Below are positions 36,023-44,739 of a stretch of 64,000 nt of DNA, one piece after another (the stretch's first letter is position 1; each line of letters starts with the position of its first letter). The stretch covers positions 868,001 to 932,000 of the forward strand of contig OZ251568.1 of assembly GCA_965243525.1 (NCBI GenBank), read 5' to 3'. Position numbers and translations under genes: made by a program. The stretch comes from WTKD01 sp965243525. Lineage in GTDB: Bacteria; Spirochaetota; Spirochaetia; WTKD01. The notes beneath the pieces were generated by a model. It did not search any database. It saw only the letters and a program-made list of their open reading frames with translations, and was not told the DNA's origin.

Positions 36023-37105
36023 CTATTTGTAGGCTGGTACTGCATTACTGGAGTGACGATGTATCGCAAGAGCAACAATCTGCTTGATCAAGGAAGTGTA
36101 GGATGTTCCTTGTACCTCTATTAATTTTGGAAACATACTGATACCGGTGAATCCTGGGATTGTGTTTAATTCATTCACATAGATCTGATCGGTTTTCTTG
36201 TCCAAAAAAAGATCAACGCGTGCATACCCCTTGCAGTCTATCAAGGCATAGGCTCGCTCTGCTAGGTTTTGCAACATGTTCTGCAATTCCACATCAATGT
36301 CTGCGGGAATCGCCAAACGCGTTGTGCTTGCCTTGTTGTATTTTGCATCGTATGAATAAAATTCAGTGTTCACGATGATTTCACCGGGGGGAAAACTTGT
36401 CAACTCAGCATTTCCGATAACTGAAACTTCAAACTCTCGCACATCCTTCGCAGGTTCTGCAATCAATGTATCGCTGATGGAAAAGGCCTCCAACATTGCA
36501 ATTTCAAGCTCTTTTTTATGCATAATTTTTGAAACGCCACAAGAAGAACCAGCCTCTGTCGGTTTGATAAACAACGGAAACCCAATTTCACGTTCCAGAC
36601 GTTCAAATGTCTTCGTTCGAGTAATCGTATCTTCAAAGTCTACACTACGAATCCATCGAAAGGGCAAGACCGGCAAACCACTATCACGCCAGATACGCTT
36701 GGCAAAAACCTTGTGCATCGCGACAGCGTTTGAAAGATGTGGTGCTCCAGTGCAGGGAAGATTCAGCATATGGATTAAAGCATGAACACTGCCATCTTCA
36801 CCGTTTCTTCCGTGCATAACCGGAAAAACACAATCGCATGCAAGCGCATTTCCATCTGCAACCAATCCAATGCCCGGATGAACAGATACCGGTGAAGCAT
36901 CCTCTGAAATGGGAAGAACAGCTAGTCTTTCGATATTCTCCAAGACTGACTGCTTTTGCAGATACCAAGTTCCTTCGCGTGTTATGCCGATAAGATGTAC
37001 TTGATATCCTGCTTGTTTCAAAATCTTTGCAACAAACTGTGCTGAAACACAAGATACCTCGTGTTCTGGGCTTTTCCCACCGTATAAAACAACTATGTAT
37101 TTCAT
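36023..37105 (-). CDS. ddl: D-alanine--D-alanine ligase
   Basis: A 360-residue ATP-grasp ligase making D-Ala-D-Ala for the peptidoglycan pentapeptide. Motifs: VVLYGGKSPEHEVSCVSA at the N-terminus, FPVMHGRNGEDGSV, the ATP-binding FIKPTEAGSSCGVSK, REFEVSVIGN, the omega loop FYSYDAKY whose Tyr is typical of true D-Ala-D-Ala rather than D-Ala-D-Lac ligases, and NELNTIPGFT (metal ligands). Its ATG overlaps the murE stop by 4 bases, consistent with a shared pathway and coupled translation. Confidence 0.96.
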   Translation of the reverse strand: MKYIVVLYGGKSPEHEVSCVSAQFVAKILKQAGYQVHLIGITREGTWYLQKQSVLENIERLAVLPISEDASPVSVHPGIGLVADGNALACDCVFPVMHGRNGEDGSVHALIHMLNLPCTGAPHLSNAVAMHKVFAKRIWRDSGLPVLPFRWIRSVDFEDTITRTKTFERLEREIGFPLFIKPTEAGSSCGVSKIMHKKELEIAMLEAFSISDTLIAEPAKDVREFEVSVIGNAELTSFPPGEIIVNTEFYSYDAKYNKASTTRLAIPADIDVELQNMLQNLAERAYALIDCKGYARVDLFLDKKTDQIYVNELNTIPGFTGISMFPKLIEVQGTSYTSLIKQIVALAIHRHSSNAVPAYK

Positions 37106-38820
37106 AATTTTCTCTGTTCCAAGGCCTCTTTCACGACTGCAATTTCATCCCATTCGACCTCATGCGCATCGTAGAGCACCGACGTTTCATGTCCCTTTCC
37201 AAGTGTGCATAGTGTATCACGTTTCTGGGATAATGAAACTGCATGAATGATCGCCTCTTTGCGATTGGGAATTATTGTACACTTAATCTTTCCTTCACTC
37301 CACCGGATATGCTGTTGTACCCCTTGAAAGATGTCATCAAGAATAGCTTCTGAAGCCTCTCCTCGAGGATCCTCATCGCATAGAATGATGAGATCAGCAT
37401 AGGCGGCTGCAATCTTCCCCTGTATGCTACGTTTTTTCTTGTCTCGCTCGCCTGCAGATCCAAACACCAGGATCAACCTCCCCAAGGTATGGATGCGCAT
37501 ATGCTTCAAAAACAATTCAAAAGCATCCGGAGAATGAGCAAAATCAACAACTACCAAGGGATCTTTGGGTTGAATGATCTGCATTCTTCCAATCGGATTT
37601 TGTAATGTCCTCCACGTAGCGCAAAATCGAGTAATATCTTGGTGCGCTATTCGAGATGCTCCATACATCGCCATAACTGCATTCTTGATATTATGGAGTC
37701 CGGCAATCGATGCCTCGACCTGCATGGTTTGTGTTCCTAGGTGCAAATCAACAAGGCTTGAAAAAATGGTTTCATCCACAACAGCATATTGAACAGTGTG
37801 TTGGACATCTTCAGGATAATCGCCTTTGCTGAGATGGGATTGTGCAGATAATCCACGCTCAGATGGTGCCTGCTGATCAGGTTGGTGATCACTCGACATC
37901 GCTTGGATATGCCCTCGAGTGATGCCATCAACATGCTTTATCTTTTTCTCAAATTGTTCACCAGATTGCAAAATAATAAACGGTTCAATCGATAATTGGT
38001 GATTCTCTTTCTGAAGAAGTGGTGAATCGCTATCAAGCTCGTGCCTTCCTCCAAGGAGGGCATTATCTTGCCTATGTTCGCTATCTTTTTTCTCAGATTT
38101 CTCAGGACTGCCAACGAGCAATTCATTCACAAGACGCAACTTGTCCTCTGTATATTGTTCATATGTCTTGTGAAAATCAAGGTGTTCGTGGGTGATATTG
38201 GTGATGATTGCACCAACAAATTTTACGTCTTCAAGCCTGCAGGTTTTCAGACTCAAGGCATGAGAAGTTGCTTCTATGAGCACCACATCAGCACGCCCTG
38301 CCGCCTGTGCAATAAATTTCTGCACAGTAAATGCGTCCGGAGTAGTCAAATGATGTACGTTTTTATGAAACGCACCCGCCTCAAACTTCCCTACTGTGGA
38401 GAGATAATGCGTGCGGATATTGGCCGCTTCCAAAAACTGCATCAGATAATGAATAACGGTACTTTTTCCGTTTGTACCGGTTATACCGATGCAGGGGATG
38501 CGATGGGATGGGTGATTAAAAAACGTAGCAGAAAGAAGAGAGAAACATCGCTTTGTGTCGTTTACACGTACAAAAACGATATCGGCGAGATGATCACCTG
38601 CGGGAAGGTCTTCACAAACGATGCAGCATGCTCCGCGATTTTTTGCCTCATTTATAAACCGATGTCCATCGGTGTGTTCGCCACGTAGGGCAATAAAAAT
38701 ACTCCCGGATGCCACCACCCGGGAGTCATAACAAATATCAACAACATCTATTTTCGCAGCATCACCCCTGATGTGAATCGTATAGGGGGTGATCGCATCC
38801 AACAGCGCTGCCAGGTTCAT
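37102..38820 (-). CDS. murE: UDP-MurNAc-tripeptide synthetase with a central insertion
   Basis: A 572-residue Mur ligase adding the third residue of the peptidoglycan stem. Present: CYDSRVVASGSIFIAL (N-terminal UDP-binding domain), ATP loop GITGTNGKST, TTPDAFTVQ, EATSHALSL, ITHEHLDFH, the carbamylated Lys region YTEDKLRLVNEL, and the C-terminal DFAHSPDAFE. The amino-acid-specificity motif is DEDPRGE where DAP enzymes have DNPR; Arg is kept. Residues ~236-345 are a polar, low-complexity insertion (rich in Ser, Gln, His, Asp), absent from ordinary ~490-residue MurE. It starts 6 bases after hflC, with no clear Shine-Dalgarno. Confidence 0.93.
   Translation of the reverse strand: MNLAALLDAITPYTIHIRGDAAKIDVVDICYDSRVVASGSIFIALRGEHTDGHRFINEAKNRGACCIVCEDLPAGDHLADIVFVRVNDTKRCFSLLSATFFNHPSHRIPCIGITGTNGKSTVIHYLMQFLEAANIRTHYLSTVGKFEAGAFHKNVHHLTTPDAFTVQKFIAQAAGRADVVLIEATSHALSLKTCRLEDVKFVGAIITNITHEHLDFHKTYEQYTEDKLRLVNELLVGSPEKSEKKDSEHRQDNALLGGRHELDSDSPLLQKENHQLSIEPFIILQSGEQFEKKIKHVDGITRGHIQAMSSDHQPDQQAPSERGLSAQSHLSKGDYPEDVQHTVQYAVVDETIFSSLVDLHLGTQTMQVEASIAGLHNIKNAVMAMYGASRIAHQDITRFCATWRTLQNPIGRMQIIQPKDPLVVVDFAHSPDAFELFLKHMRIHTLGRLILVFGSAGERDKKKRSIQGKIAAAYADLIILCDEDPRGEASEAILDDIFQGVQQHIRWSEGKIKCTIIPNRKEAIIHAVSLSQKRDTLCTLGKGHETSVLYDAHEVEWDEIAVVKEALEQRKL
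38691..38726 (-). terminator. Terminator-like hairpin inside the murE 5' coding region
   Basis: On the murE-sense strand: ACTCCCGG, 10-base loop, CCGGGAGT (38726 to 38701), a perfect 8-bp GC-rich stem followed directly by ATTTTTATTG (38700-38691). It lies about 95-130 bases into murE, in codons for a conserved protein motif, so it may be coincidental. Confidence 0.4.
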
Positions 38821-38826
38821 GCAAAA

Positions 38827-39816
38827 TTAATTTCCATTTTTATCGTAGAGATAGTCAAAGTATTCCATATCAGTGGTGATAACTTTATCCAACGATGGAA
38901 GCACCTTTCTATAAGATTCTATAGCACGCCAAAAATTGAAAAAGTCTGGGCTTTGCCGATATGCAGTTGAATAAATCTGCGCTGCCTCAGCATCTGCGAC
39001 TCCTCGAATCTTCTCTGCTTCTTCATAGGCACGTGAAAGAATAGCTCGTTTGTCGTTTTCAAGCTGTCCAAGCAATTCCTGCTTTCTTCCCTCACCAAAG
39101 GATCGATAGGCCTGTGCAATTTGTTGTCGTTCTGAAACCATTCTATTATAGACACTTTCAGTGAGATCATCAGAATAACGAATCTGACGAATAACAATAT
39201 CAATAAGCTCAATGCCAAAGCGAGGAGTTGTTGTCAATGCACTTGCAAGCATTTCCTCCGATAATGTGCGCCGTCCTTTTGTTATTTCTTGTTGTATTTC
39301 AACAATGGTCAAAAGGTTTTGAATCTCAGCAAGTCCAGCAGAATCGTCGGAGAGAGCACCTTCAAAGGGATTGGTTCGACCAATCGAATTGATAATATTT
39401 GAATTACGCACCGCTTCGTCTATGTTGTTTGCTGCAATAACAGTTCTCACAGCGCTTTCAATGATGTCATCCAATCGCGAATAGGACTGTTCCATGGTGG
39501 TAACCGATGCATAGAACAATGCTGGATCCTCAATACGCCATCGTGCGGTTGTATCAACCCAGATAAACTGGTTTTCTGCCGTAGGAACGCGTCGTGGGTC
39601 TCCATCCCAAGACAGAATTTTTTGGGAATATCGAACAACATTGTCTACAAAGGGAATCCTGACTTTTAACCCAGCCGATTGTTCAACTTCAACAATCTGA
39701 CCAAATCGTATCAATACGACCTGCTCGCCCTCTTGGATAATGTAGAACGGTCCGACTGCAAAGAAAAGTATTACAAATACCGCAATTACTATAATAATGG
39801 TAAGAAACTTTTTCAT
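38827..39816 (-). CDS. hflC: HflC, SPFH-domain regulator of the FtsH protease
   Basis: A 329-residue type II membrane protein: one N-terminal helix (FLTIIIVIAVFVILFFAVGPFYII), then an SPFH/band-7 domain (GEQVVLIRFGQIVEVEQSAGLKVRIPFVD) and a helical tail with EAEKIRGVADAEAAQIYSTAY, the classic HflC C-terminal repeat. HflC and HflK form a large periplasmic-facing cage around FtsH and restrain membrane-protein degradation. The ATG overlaps the hflK stop by 4 bases and has AGGAGGT inside the hflK 3' end, so it is efficiently translated. Confidence 0.96.
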   Translation of the reverse strand: MKKFLTIIIVIAVFVILFFAVGPFYIIQEGEQVVLIRFGQIVEVEQSAGLKVRIPFVDNVVRYSQKILSWDGDPRRVPTAENQFIWVDTTARWRIEDPALFYASVTTMEQSYSRLDDIIESAVRTVIAANNIDEAVRNSNIINSIGRTNPFEGALSDDSAGLAEIQNLLTIVEIQQEITKGRRTLSEEMLASALTTTPRFGIELIDIVIRQIRYSDDLTESVYNRMVSERQQIAQAYRSFGEGRKQELLGQLENDKRAILSRAYEEAEKIRGVADAEAAQIYSTAYRQSPDFFNFWRAIESYRKVLPSLDKVITTDMEYFDYLYDKNGN

Positions 39817-40796
39817 TCTGTACCTCCTGGTGCAGCAGTTGGCGAAAGCAAATTCAAAAACGGAATCGCCGTTTCAATGCTTCGATCAAGCACTCGAGTA
39901 TTTTTTTCACTCGGCAAGACTTCTTCTACAACCTCATAATAGAGGCGGCTGCGCGTTGTCGCTGGATCTTGATTGTACTCCCGCAAGACAGAAAGAAATC
40001 GATCCGCATCTCCTCGAGCACGATTAACACGTTCAGCTGCATATCCTTGTGCAATCTGAATCAGCTGCTCAGCCTCACCGCGCGCACGAGGAATATCCTT
40101 GTTATACGCTTCACGCCCTTCGTTGATAAGGCGGTTCATGTCCTGCACAGATCGGTTCACATCTTCAAAAGCATCTTGGACACGGCCGACCGGCGGCACG
40201 ATGTTCTGCAATCGAACTGCTGTTATTCGTATCCCAAGTTGATAATTATCGAAAATATCATTCATCATGTTCTGTGCATGAAATTCAATATTTGGACGTT
40301 CATCGCTCAAAACATCAATGATGGACCGATCTCCAACCAATTGGTTCACAACCGATTGTGAAATATCTCGTATGGTAGTTTCCTTGTCCTCAACATTGAA
40401 CAGCCAGGCCCTCGGATCCTCAATACGATACTGAATAATCCACTCAACATCAACAATGTTTAAATCGCCTGTGAGCATAATCGATTCTTCTGGAAAATCC
40501 ACATTTGAAAACACCGTTGTGATGCCCGGGCGTTCAGTCCTAAATCCAAAACTCATGTTTTGAATAATTTGAGTTCGTACATTCTCGCTTACTTCAATGC
40601 CAAGTGGGAGTTTGATTTGCAGACCCGGACCAACCGTTCTGCTGTATTCTCCAAGGAATAACACAACAGCTTCTTCAGTCTGATCAACTACAAATACGCT
40701 GCTTAGTGCCCCCACAATAAGAAAAATAACAACGATAATGAGAACAATCACGTTTTTTTTACGCAAAAATTTTGGTATATGTACAGATTGTGCCAT
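39813..40796 (-). CDS. hflK: HflK, SPFH-domain regulator of the FtsH protease
   Basis: A 327-residue partner of HflC. It has one membrane helix near the N-terminus (NVIVLIIVVIFLIVGALSSVFVV), then a band-7 domain with VDQTEEAVVLFLGEYSRTVGPG, QYRIEDPRAWLF and a coiled tail RARGEAEQLIQIAQGYAAER. It is shorter than E. coli HflK (419) because the Gly-rich N-terminal cytoplasmic segment is missing. AAAGGAG lies 5 bases before the ATG. It heads a six-gene run to dinB. The ~200 bases between it and the divergent htrA hold the htrA promoter, but I find no convincing hflK promoter there. Confidence 0.95.
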   Translation of the reverse strand: MAQSVHIPKFLRKKNVIVLIIVVIFLIVGALSSVFVVDQTEEAVVLFLGEYSRTVGPGLQIKLPLGIEVSENVRTQIIQNMSFGFRTERPGITTVFSNVDFPEESIMLTGDLNIVDVEWIIQYRIEDPRAWLFNVEDKETTIRDISQSVVNQLVGDRSIIDVLSDERPNIEFHAQNMMNDIFDNYQLGIRITAVRLQNIVPPVGRVQDAFEDVNRSVQDMNRLINEGREAYNKDIPRARGEAEQLIQIAQGYAAERVNRARGDADRFLSVLREYNQDPATTRSRLYYEVVEEVLPSEKNTRVLDRSIETAIPFLNLLSPTAAPGGTE

Positions 40797-40964
40797 TACA
40801 TCTCCTTTATTTTGTTGTACACTAATTATGTACTATTTTCCTGTCACAAAACCGTTTGGCGCATAACAGATGAATTGACCTAGTATAGCAGATGTATGCA
40901 TGGACTTATACCCATTGCAGGATAAATTCATCTCCAATCAGATATACTATATATAATTCTTTTC

Positions 40965-40993
40965 TTGAGAAATACACTTGCGGATCGTATACT
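40965..40993 (+). promoter_or_regulatory. Leaderless-type promoter of htrA
   Basis: TTGAGA (40965-40970), 17 bases and TATACT (40988-40993), each five of six to consensus; 6 bases (tagcgt) then separate the -10 from the ATG at 41000. The +1 would fall on or beside the start codon, with no room for a Shine-Dalgarno. One of the clearest cases in the window. Confidence 0.68.
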
Positions 40994-40999
40994 TAGCGT

Positions 41000-42298
41000 A
41001 TGAAGCCGCATACCCTTTTTCTCGTTGGGGCGGGTGTTGCCCTTGCTCTCTTTGGCGCATTTAAACTTGGTCAAACTTATCAGATCACTTTGTCTTCTGA
41101 ACAGAATGCTACAGCTTCTACTGCTCAGAAAGAGGGATCCATATCCACAGAATTGACAGCCGAAGACACTCAAACAGAGCAATCAGATACTGTTTCAACG
41201 ATCTTGGATTCTGGTGACTCAATCGATCTCAACACACCGATTGAACGGTTATTCGTACAGCAAAATGGAGGCATCCAGGGCGGGTTGACGCAAAACGAGC
41301 GCGAGACGATAACCGTATATCAACTACGTAACGAAGGAGTTGTAAACATTTCAACTGAAGTCATCGCGTATAACTGGTTTTTTGAACCGATACCACAGCA
41401 AGGAACAACCGGATCTGGTTCTATTATTGATGGAAGAGGGCATGTCCTGACTAATTACCATGTTATCAAAGGTGCAACGAGCATTCGAGTAACCCTTGCA
41501 GATAACACGTCCATTCCCGCTGAGGTCGTAGGAATCGATGCTGAAAACGATCTCGCTGTATTATATTTTAATCCACAATCAAAGAGACTTTCTCCCATCC
41601 CACTTGGTTCATCTGCGGGGCTGCAAATTGGTCAGCAAGTACTTGCCATTGGAAACCCTTTTGGATTGGATCGAACACTTACCGTGGGCATCGTATCAGG
41701 TCTTGGTCGTCCCATTCGCACCGATAACAACTTAGTTATCAACAACATGATCCAAACCGATGCCTCAATCAACCCAGGAAACAGCGGTGGCCCCCTGCTT
41801 GATAGTCGAGGAAATATCGTTGGCATAAACACAATGATTTACACACCCTCTGGCGGCTCAGTAGGAGTGGGGTTCGCAGTGCCTGTTGATACTGCTCGAC
41901 GGGTTATCCCAGATCTCATCAATTATGGATTTGTGAAACGCGGATGGATTGATATTGTCCCACGGCAACTCTTTCCACGATTGGTTGAATACGCAAAGCT
42001 CCCAGTTGATCGAGGAATCCTTGTTTCACGGGTCATTCAAGGAGGGAATGCAGACAAAATTGGCATCAAGGGGGGAACTTCAGAAGTATACTATGGAAAC
42101 ACCCAGATCTATCTTGGAGGCGACATCATCATCGAGGTTGACAACACTTCCGTAGAAAGCATTGCTAATTTTTACGAAGCATTGGAAGACAACAAACCCG
42201 GAGAACGGATATCTATAACCGTGGTGCACTCCGACGGAACGAAAAAAGTCAAACAAATTGTACTGTCTGAGCGACCACAGGAATTGGAATGGGAATAA
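41000..42298 (+). CDS. HtrA/Deg-family periplasmic serine protease with one PDZ domain
   Basis: A 432-residue trypsin-like protease for envelope quality control. An N-terminal anchor or signal (TLFLVGAGVALALFGAF) is followed by a polar linker of ~70 residues. The protease domain has GTTGSGSIID, catalytic His154 (LTNYHVIKG), Asp184 (ENDLAVL) and Ser262 (NPGNSGGPLLD). A single C-terminal PDZ domain carries GILVSRVIQGGNADKIGIKGG and GGDIIIEVDNTSV; DegP has two. One PDZ and a membrane anchor make it DegS-like in architecture. The uvrB ATG overlaps its 3' end by 10 bases. No Shine-Dalgarno precedes the ATG. Confidence 0.94.
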   Translation: MKPHTLFLVGAGVALALFGAFKLGQTYQITLSSEQNATASTAQKEGSISTELTAEDTQTEQSDTVSTILDSGDSIDLNTPIERLFVQQNGGIQGGLTQNERETITVYQLRNEGVVNISTEVIAYNWFFEPIPQQGTTGSGSIIDGRGHVLTNYHVIKGATSIRVTLADNTSIPAEVVGIDAENDLAVLYFNPQSKRLSPIPLGSSAGLQIGQQVLAIGNPFGLDRTLTVGIVSGLGRPIRTDNNLVINNMIQTDASINPGNSGGPLLDSRGNIVGINTMIYTPSGGSVGVGFAVPVDTARRVIPDLINYGFVKRGWIDIVPRQLFPRLVEYAKLPVDRGILVSRVIQGGNADKIGIKGGTSEVYYGNTQIYLGGDIIIEVDNTSVESIANFYEALEDNKPGERISITVVHSDGTKKVKQIVLSERPQELEWE

Positions 42299-44301
42299 CA
42301 CTCAAGCAAAATCAATTTGTTTTGCGCGCCCCATACTCAACAACTGAACCACAAGAACGTGCAGTAGACTCCCTGATGGGCGGCATTCAGAACAAGAATC
42401 GTTTTCAAACCCTGCAAGGCGTCACTGGATCTGGAAAAACTTTCATCATGGCAAACGTCATCGAGCGATCAAACCGTCCAAGTCTTGTATTATCGCATAA
42501 CAAAACACTTGCCGCGCAGCTCTATCGAGAATTTCAGGAATTCTTTCCTAACAATGCCGTTGAATACTTTGTTTCATACTATGATTATTATCAGCCAGAG
42601 GCCTATGTGCCATCACGGGACCTCTATATTGAAAAAGACGCATCAGTAAATGAAGAAATTGAGCGATTGCGCCTTTCAGCAACCACCAACCTGATCACCC
42701 GAACCGATGTCATTGTTGTGGCAACGGTCTCATGTATTTTTGGTCTTGGAAGCCCGGATAGTTTTTCGCATTATCAGATGTTCATCAAAAAAGGCATGAC
42801 TCTTGATTTTGATGCGTGTAAACGAAACCTTGTCGATTTGCAATATAAACGTAATGATCTTGCCCTTGAGCGCGGCACCTTCCGGGTACGTGGTGAAATC
42901 ATCGATATTTATTCCGCGTATGAACATTTTGTATATCGCATCGAACTCCAATGGGACGAAGTGGTGCGTATCACCATATTGCACCCAGTTACACTTGAAG
43001 AAAAACGAGAGGTTAATTCATTGATCATCTTTCCTGCTCGCAACTTTGTTGTTGAAGAAGATGTGTTGGTTCGCGCTATCCCTGAAATATTGGAGGAACT
43101 CTCTATTCGTGAACAAGAATTGTCGGACAAAGGATTCATCGTTGAAGCACAACGCCTACGTACGCGGGTGCAATTCGATATGGATATGTTACGTGAAACG
43201 GGATTTTGCAGTGGTATTGAAAATTATTCGCGTATTCTCGGCAGAAGAAAAGAAGGAGAGCGCCCCTATGTGTTGTTGGATTATTTTCCTGAAAATTTTC
43301 TTTGCTTCATAGACGAGTCACATGTAACCCTTCCGCAAATTCGCGGTATGTACAACGGTGATCGCGCACGCAAAACAATGTTAGTAGAGCATGGATTTCG
43401 CCTTCCCTCAGCCCTGGACAATCGCCCCCTTCAAGCACATGAATTTGAAGATATGATACGCAACTGTGTTTTCGTGAGTGCAACACCTGGTCCAAAAGAA
43501 CAGACCCTGTCAGAAAACAGCGTGGAACAACTCATTCGCCCAACTGGGTTGCTTGACCCCGAACTTTCAATAAGACCAACTGAAGGACAAATCGAGGATC
43601 TCTATGCTGAAATACAACGACGTGTCGCAGCGAACGAGCGCGTCTTGATCACCACGTTGACAAAAAAACTTGCCGAAAACTTAAGTGATTACTTCGCAGG
43701 ATTGGGCGTGCGGGTACGGTATATCCACTCTGATACTGAAACAATCGAACGGGTTGAACTCCTCACCGATTTGAGAAACGGTGTTTTTGATGTTCTCGTG
43801 GGAATTAACCTTCTGCGAGAAGGGCTCGACCTTCCAGAAGTATCCCTCGTTGCAATTTTGGATGCTGATAAAGTGGGTTTTCTGCGCTCTGCAACCTCAC
43901 TCATTCAGACCATCGGGCGAACCGCGCGAAACATTCATGGAAAAGTTATTATGTATGCAGACACTATTTCTAATGCCATGCAACAAGCAATCGATGAAAC
44001 AAACCGTCGTCGGAGCATTCAAGAAGAATACAACATAAAGCATGGAATCTTGCCTGCCTCGATTCAAAAATCAGTATACGAAATCATAACCCGCGAACGA
44101 ACAGTACGCGAAAAACAAACCGCCTATACTGTTTCTTTGTTGAAGAAGGAATACAATGTTTTTGAAAAACGAGATCGAAAAGCCTATATCAAAGTGCTTG
44201 AAGAACAGATGACCGAGGCTGCTTCACGATTGGCATTCGAGGAGGCCATGGTTCTTCGTGATGAAATTGAATCCTTGAAACAGATGGATACCACCGCATG
44301 A
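42289..44301 (+). CDS. uvrB: Excinuclease ABC subunit B
   Basis: A 670-residue helicase-like damage-recognition subunit of nucleotide excision repair. It has Walker A GVTGSGKT at residues 44-51, the beta-hairpin YYDYYQPEAYVPSRD that clamps DNA, the Walker B region IDESHVTLPQIRGMYNGDRARK, the VSATPGPKE motif and motif VI QTIGRTARN. The C-terminal UVR coiled coil that binds UvrC is present (AYIKVLEEQMTEAASRLAFEE). It is encoded between htrA (10-base overlap) and a small lipoprotein (4-base overlap), unusual company for a repair gene. Confidence 0.97.
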   Translation: MGITLKQNQFVLRAPYSTTEPQERAVDSLMGGIQNKNRFQTLQGVTGSGKTFIMANVIERSNRPSLVLSHNKTLAAQLYREFQEFFPNNAVEYFVSYYDYYQPEAYVPSRDLYIEKDASVNEEIERLRLSATTNLITRTDVIVVATVSCIFGLGSPDSFSHYQMFIKKGMTLDFDACKRNLVDLQYKRNDLALERGTFRVRGEIIDIYSAYEHFVYRIELQWDEVVRITILHPVTLEEKREVNSLIIFPARNFVVEEDVLVRAIPEILEELSIREQELSDKGFIVEAQRLRTRVQFDMDMLRETGFCSGIENYSRILGRRKEGERPYVLLDYFPENFLCFIDESHVTLPQIRGMYNGDRARKTMLVEHGFRLPSALDNRPLQAHEFEDMIRNCVFVSATPGPKEQTLSENSVEQLIRPTGLLDPELSIRPTEGQIEDLYAEIQRRVAANERVLITTLTKKLAENLSDYFAGLGVRVRYIHSDTETIERVELLTDLRNGVFDVLVGINLLREGLDLPEVSLVAILDADKVGFLRSATSLIQTIGRTARNIHGKVIMYADTISNAMQQAIDETNRRRSIQEEYNIKHGILPASIQKSVYEIITRERTVREKQTAYTVSLLKKEYNVFEKRDRKAYIKVLEEQMTEAASRLAFEEAMVLRDEIESLKQMDTTA

Positions 44302-44723
44302 ATTCTTCCCAACTGAGACAGAAGTATAAATCGCCTATTTTGAGATATGCAATTCTCGCTCTTTTTTGCGGACTTTTACTTCTTTCGTGTGAAAAACAAA
44401 AATCCCTAGCAGCAAAATTGTACGGACCACCCACCATGGGGGTCATCTCAGAAGCATACGTAAAACTCTACACCAAGCCGGTACATTCCGCACCTATTTT
44501 AACCTTGTTACGAGCGGGAGATATTGTCGCCATCGAGTTTGTCACTGATCGCTATGATATCCAATTTGGAGTGCATGCCCCTTGGTATCGAGTGGAATAC
44601 GACACCTTGGTTGGGTGGGTCTTCGGAAGTTTTCTGGAACCAATGCACGAAATACACGAAGCTAGGCAGTATTCTCAGTATATCCAGAAAAAGTTCTTTC
44701 CAAGTTCAGCAGCTAACCACTAG
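44298..44723 (+). CDS. Small lipoprotein with a bacterial SH3-like domain
   Basis: A 141-residue predicted lipoprotein. A membrane helix (AILALFCGLLLLSC) ends in a lipobox LLSC, with Cys31 as the lipidation site. The mature part resembles a bacterial SH3 domain: YVKLYTKPVHSAPILTLLRAG, then WYRVEYDTLVGWVFGSFLEP, the WxxVxxxxxxGWVxxxxL pattern used to bind cell-wall peptides. The ATG overlaps the uvrB stop (ATGA). The role is probably envelope-associated; partner unknown. The convergent aroDE ends 16 bases downstream. Confidence 0.75.
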   Translation: MNSSQLRQKYKSPILRYAILALFCGLLLLSCEKQKSLAAKLYGPPTMGVISEAYVKLYTKPVHSAPILTLLRAGDIVAIEFVTDRYDIQFGVHAPWYRVEYDTLVGWVFGSFLEPMHEIHEARQYSQYIQKKFFPSSAANH

Positions 44724-44739
44724 CCCTCACAAAGAATCG

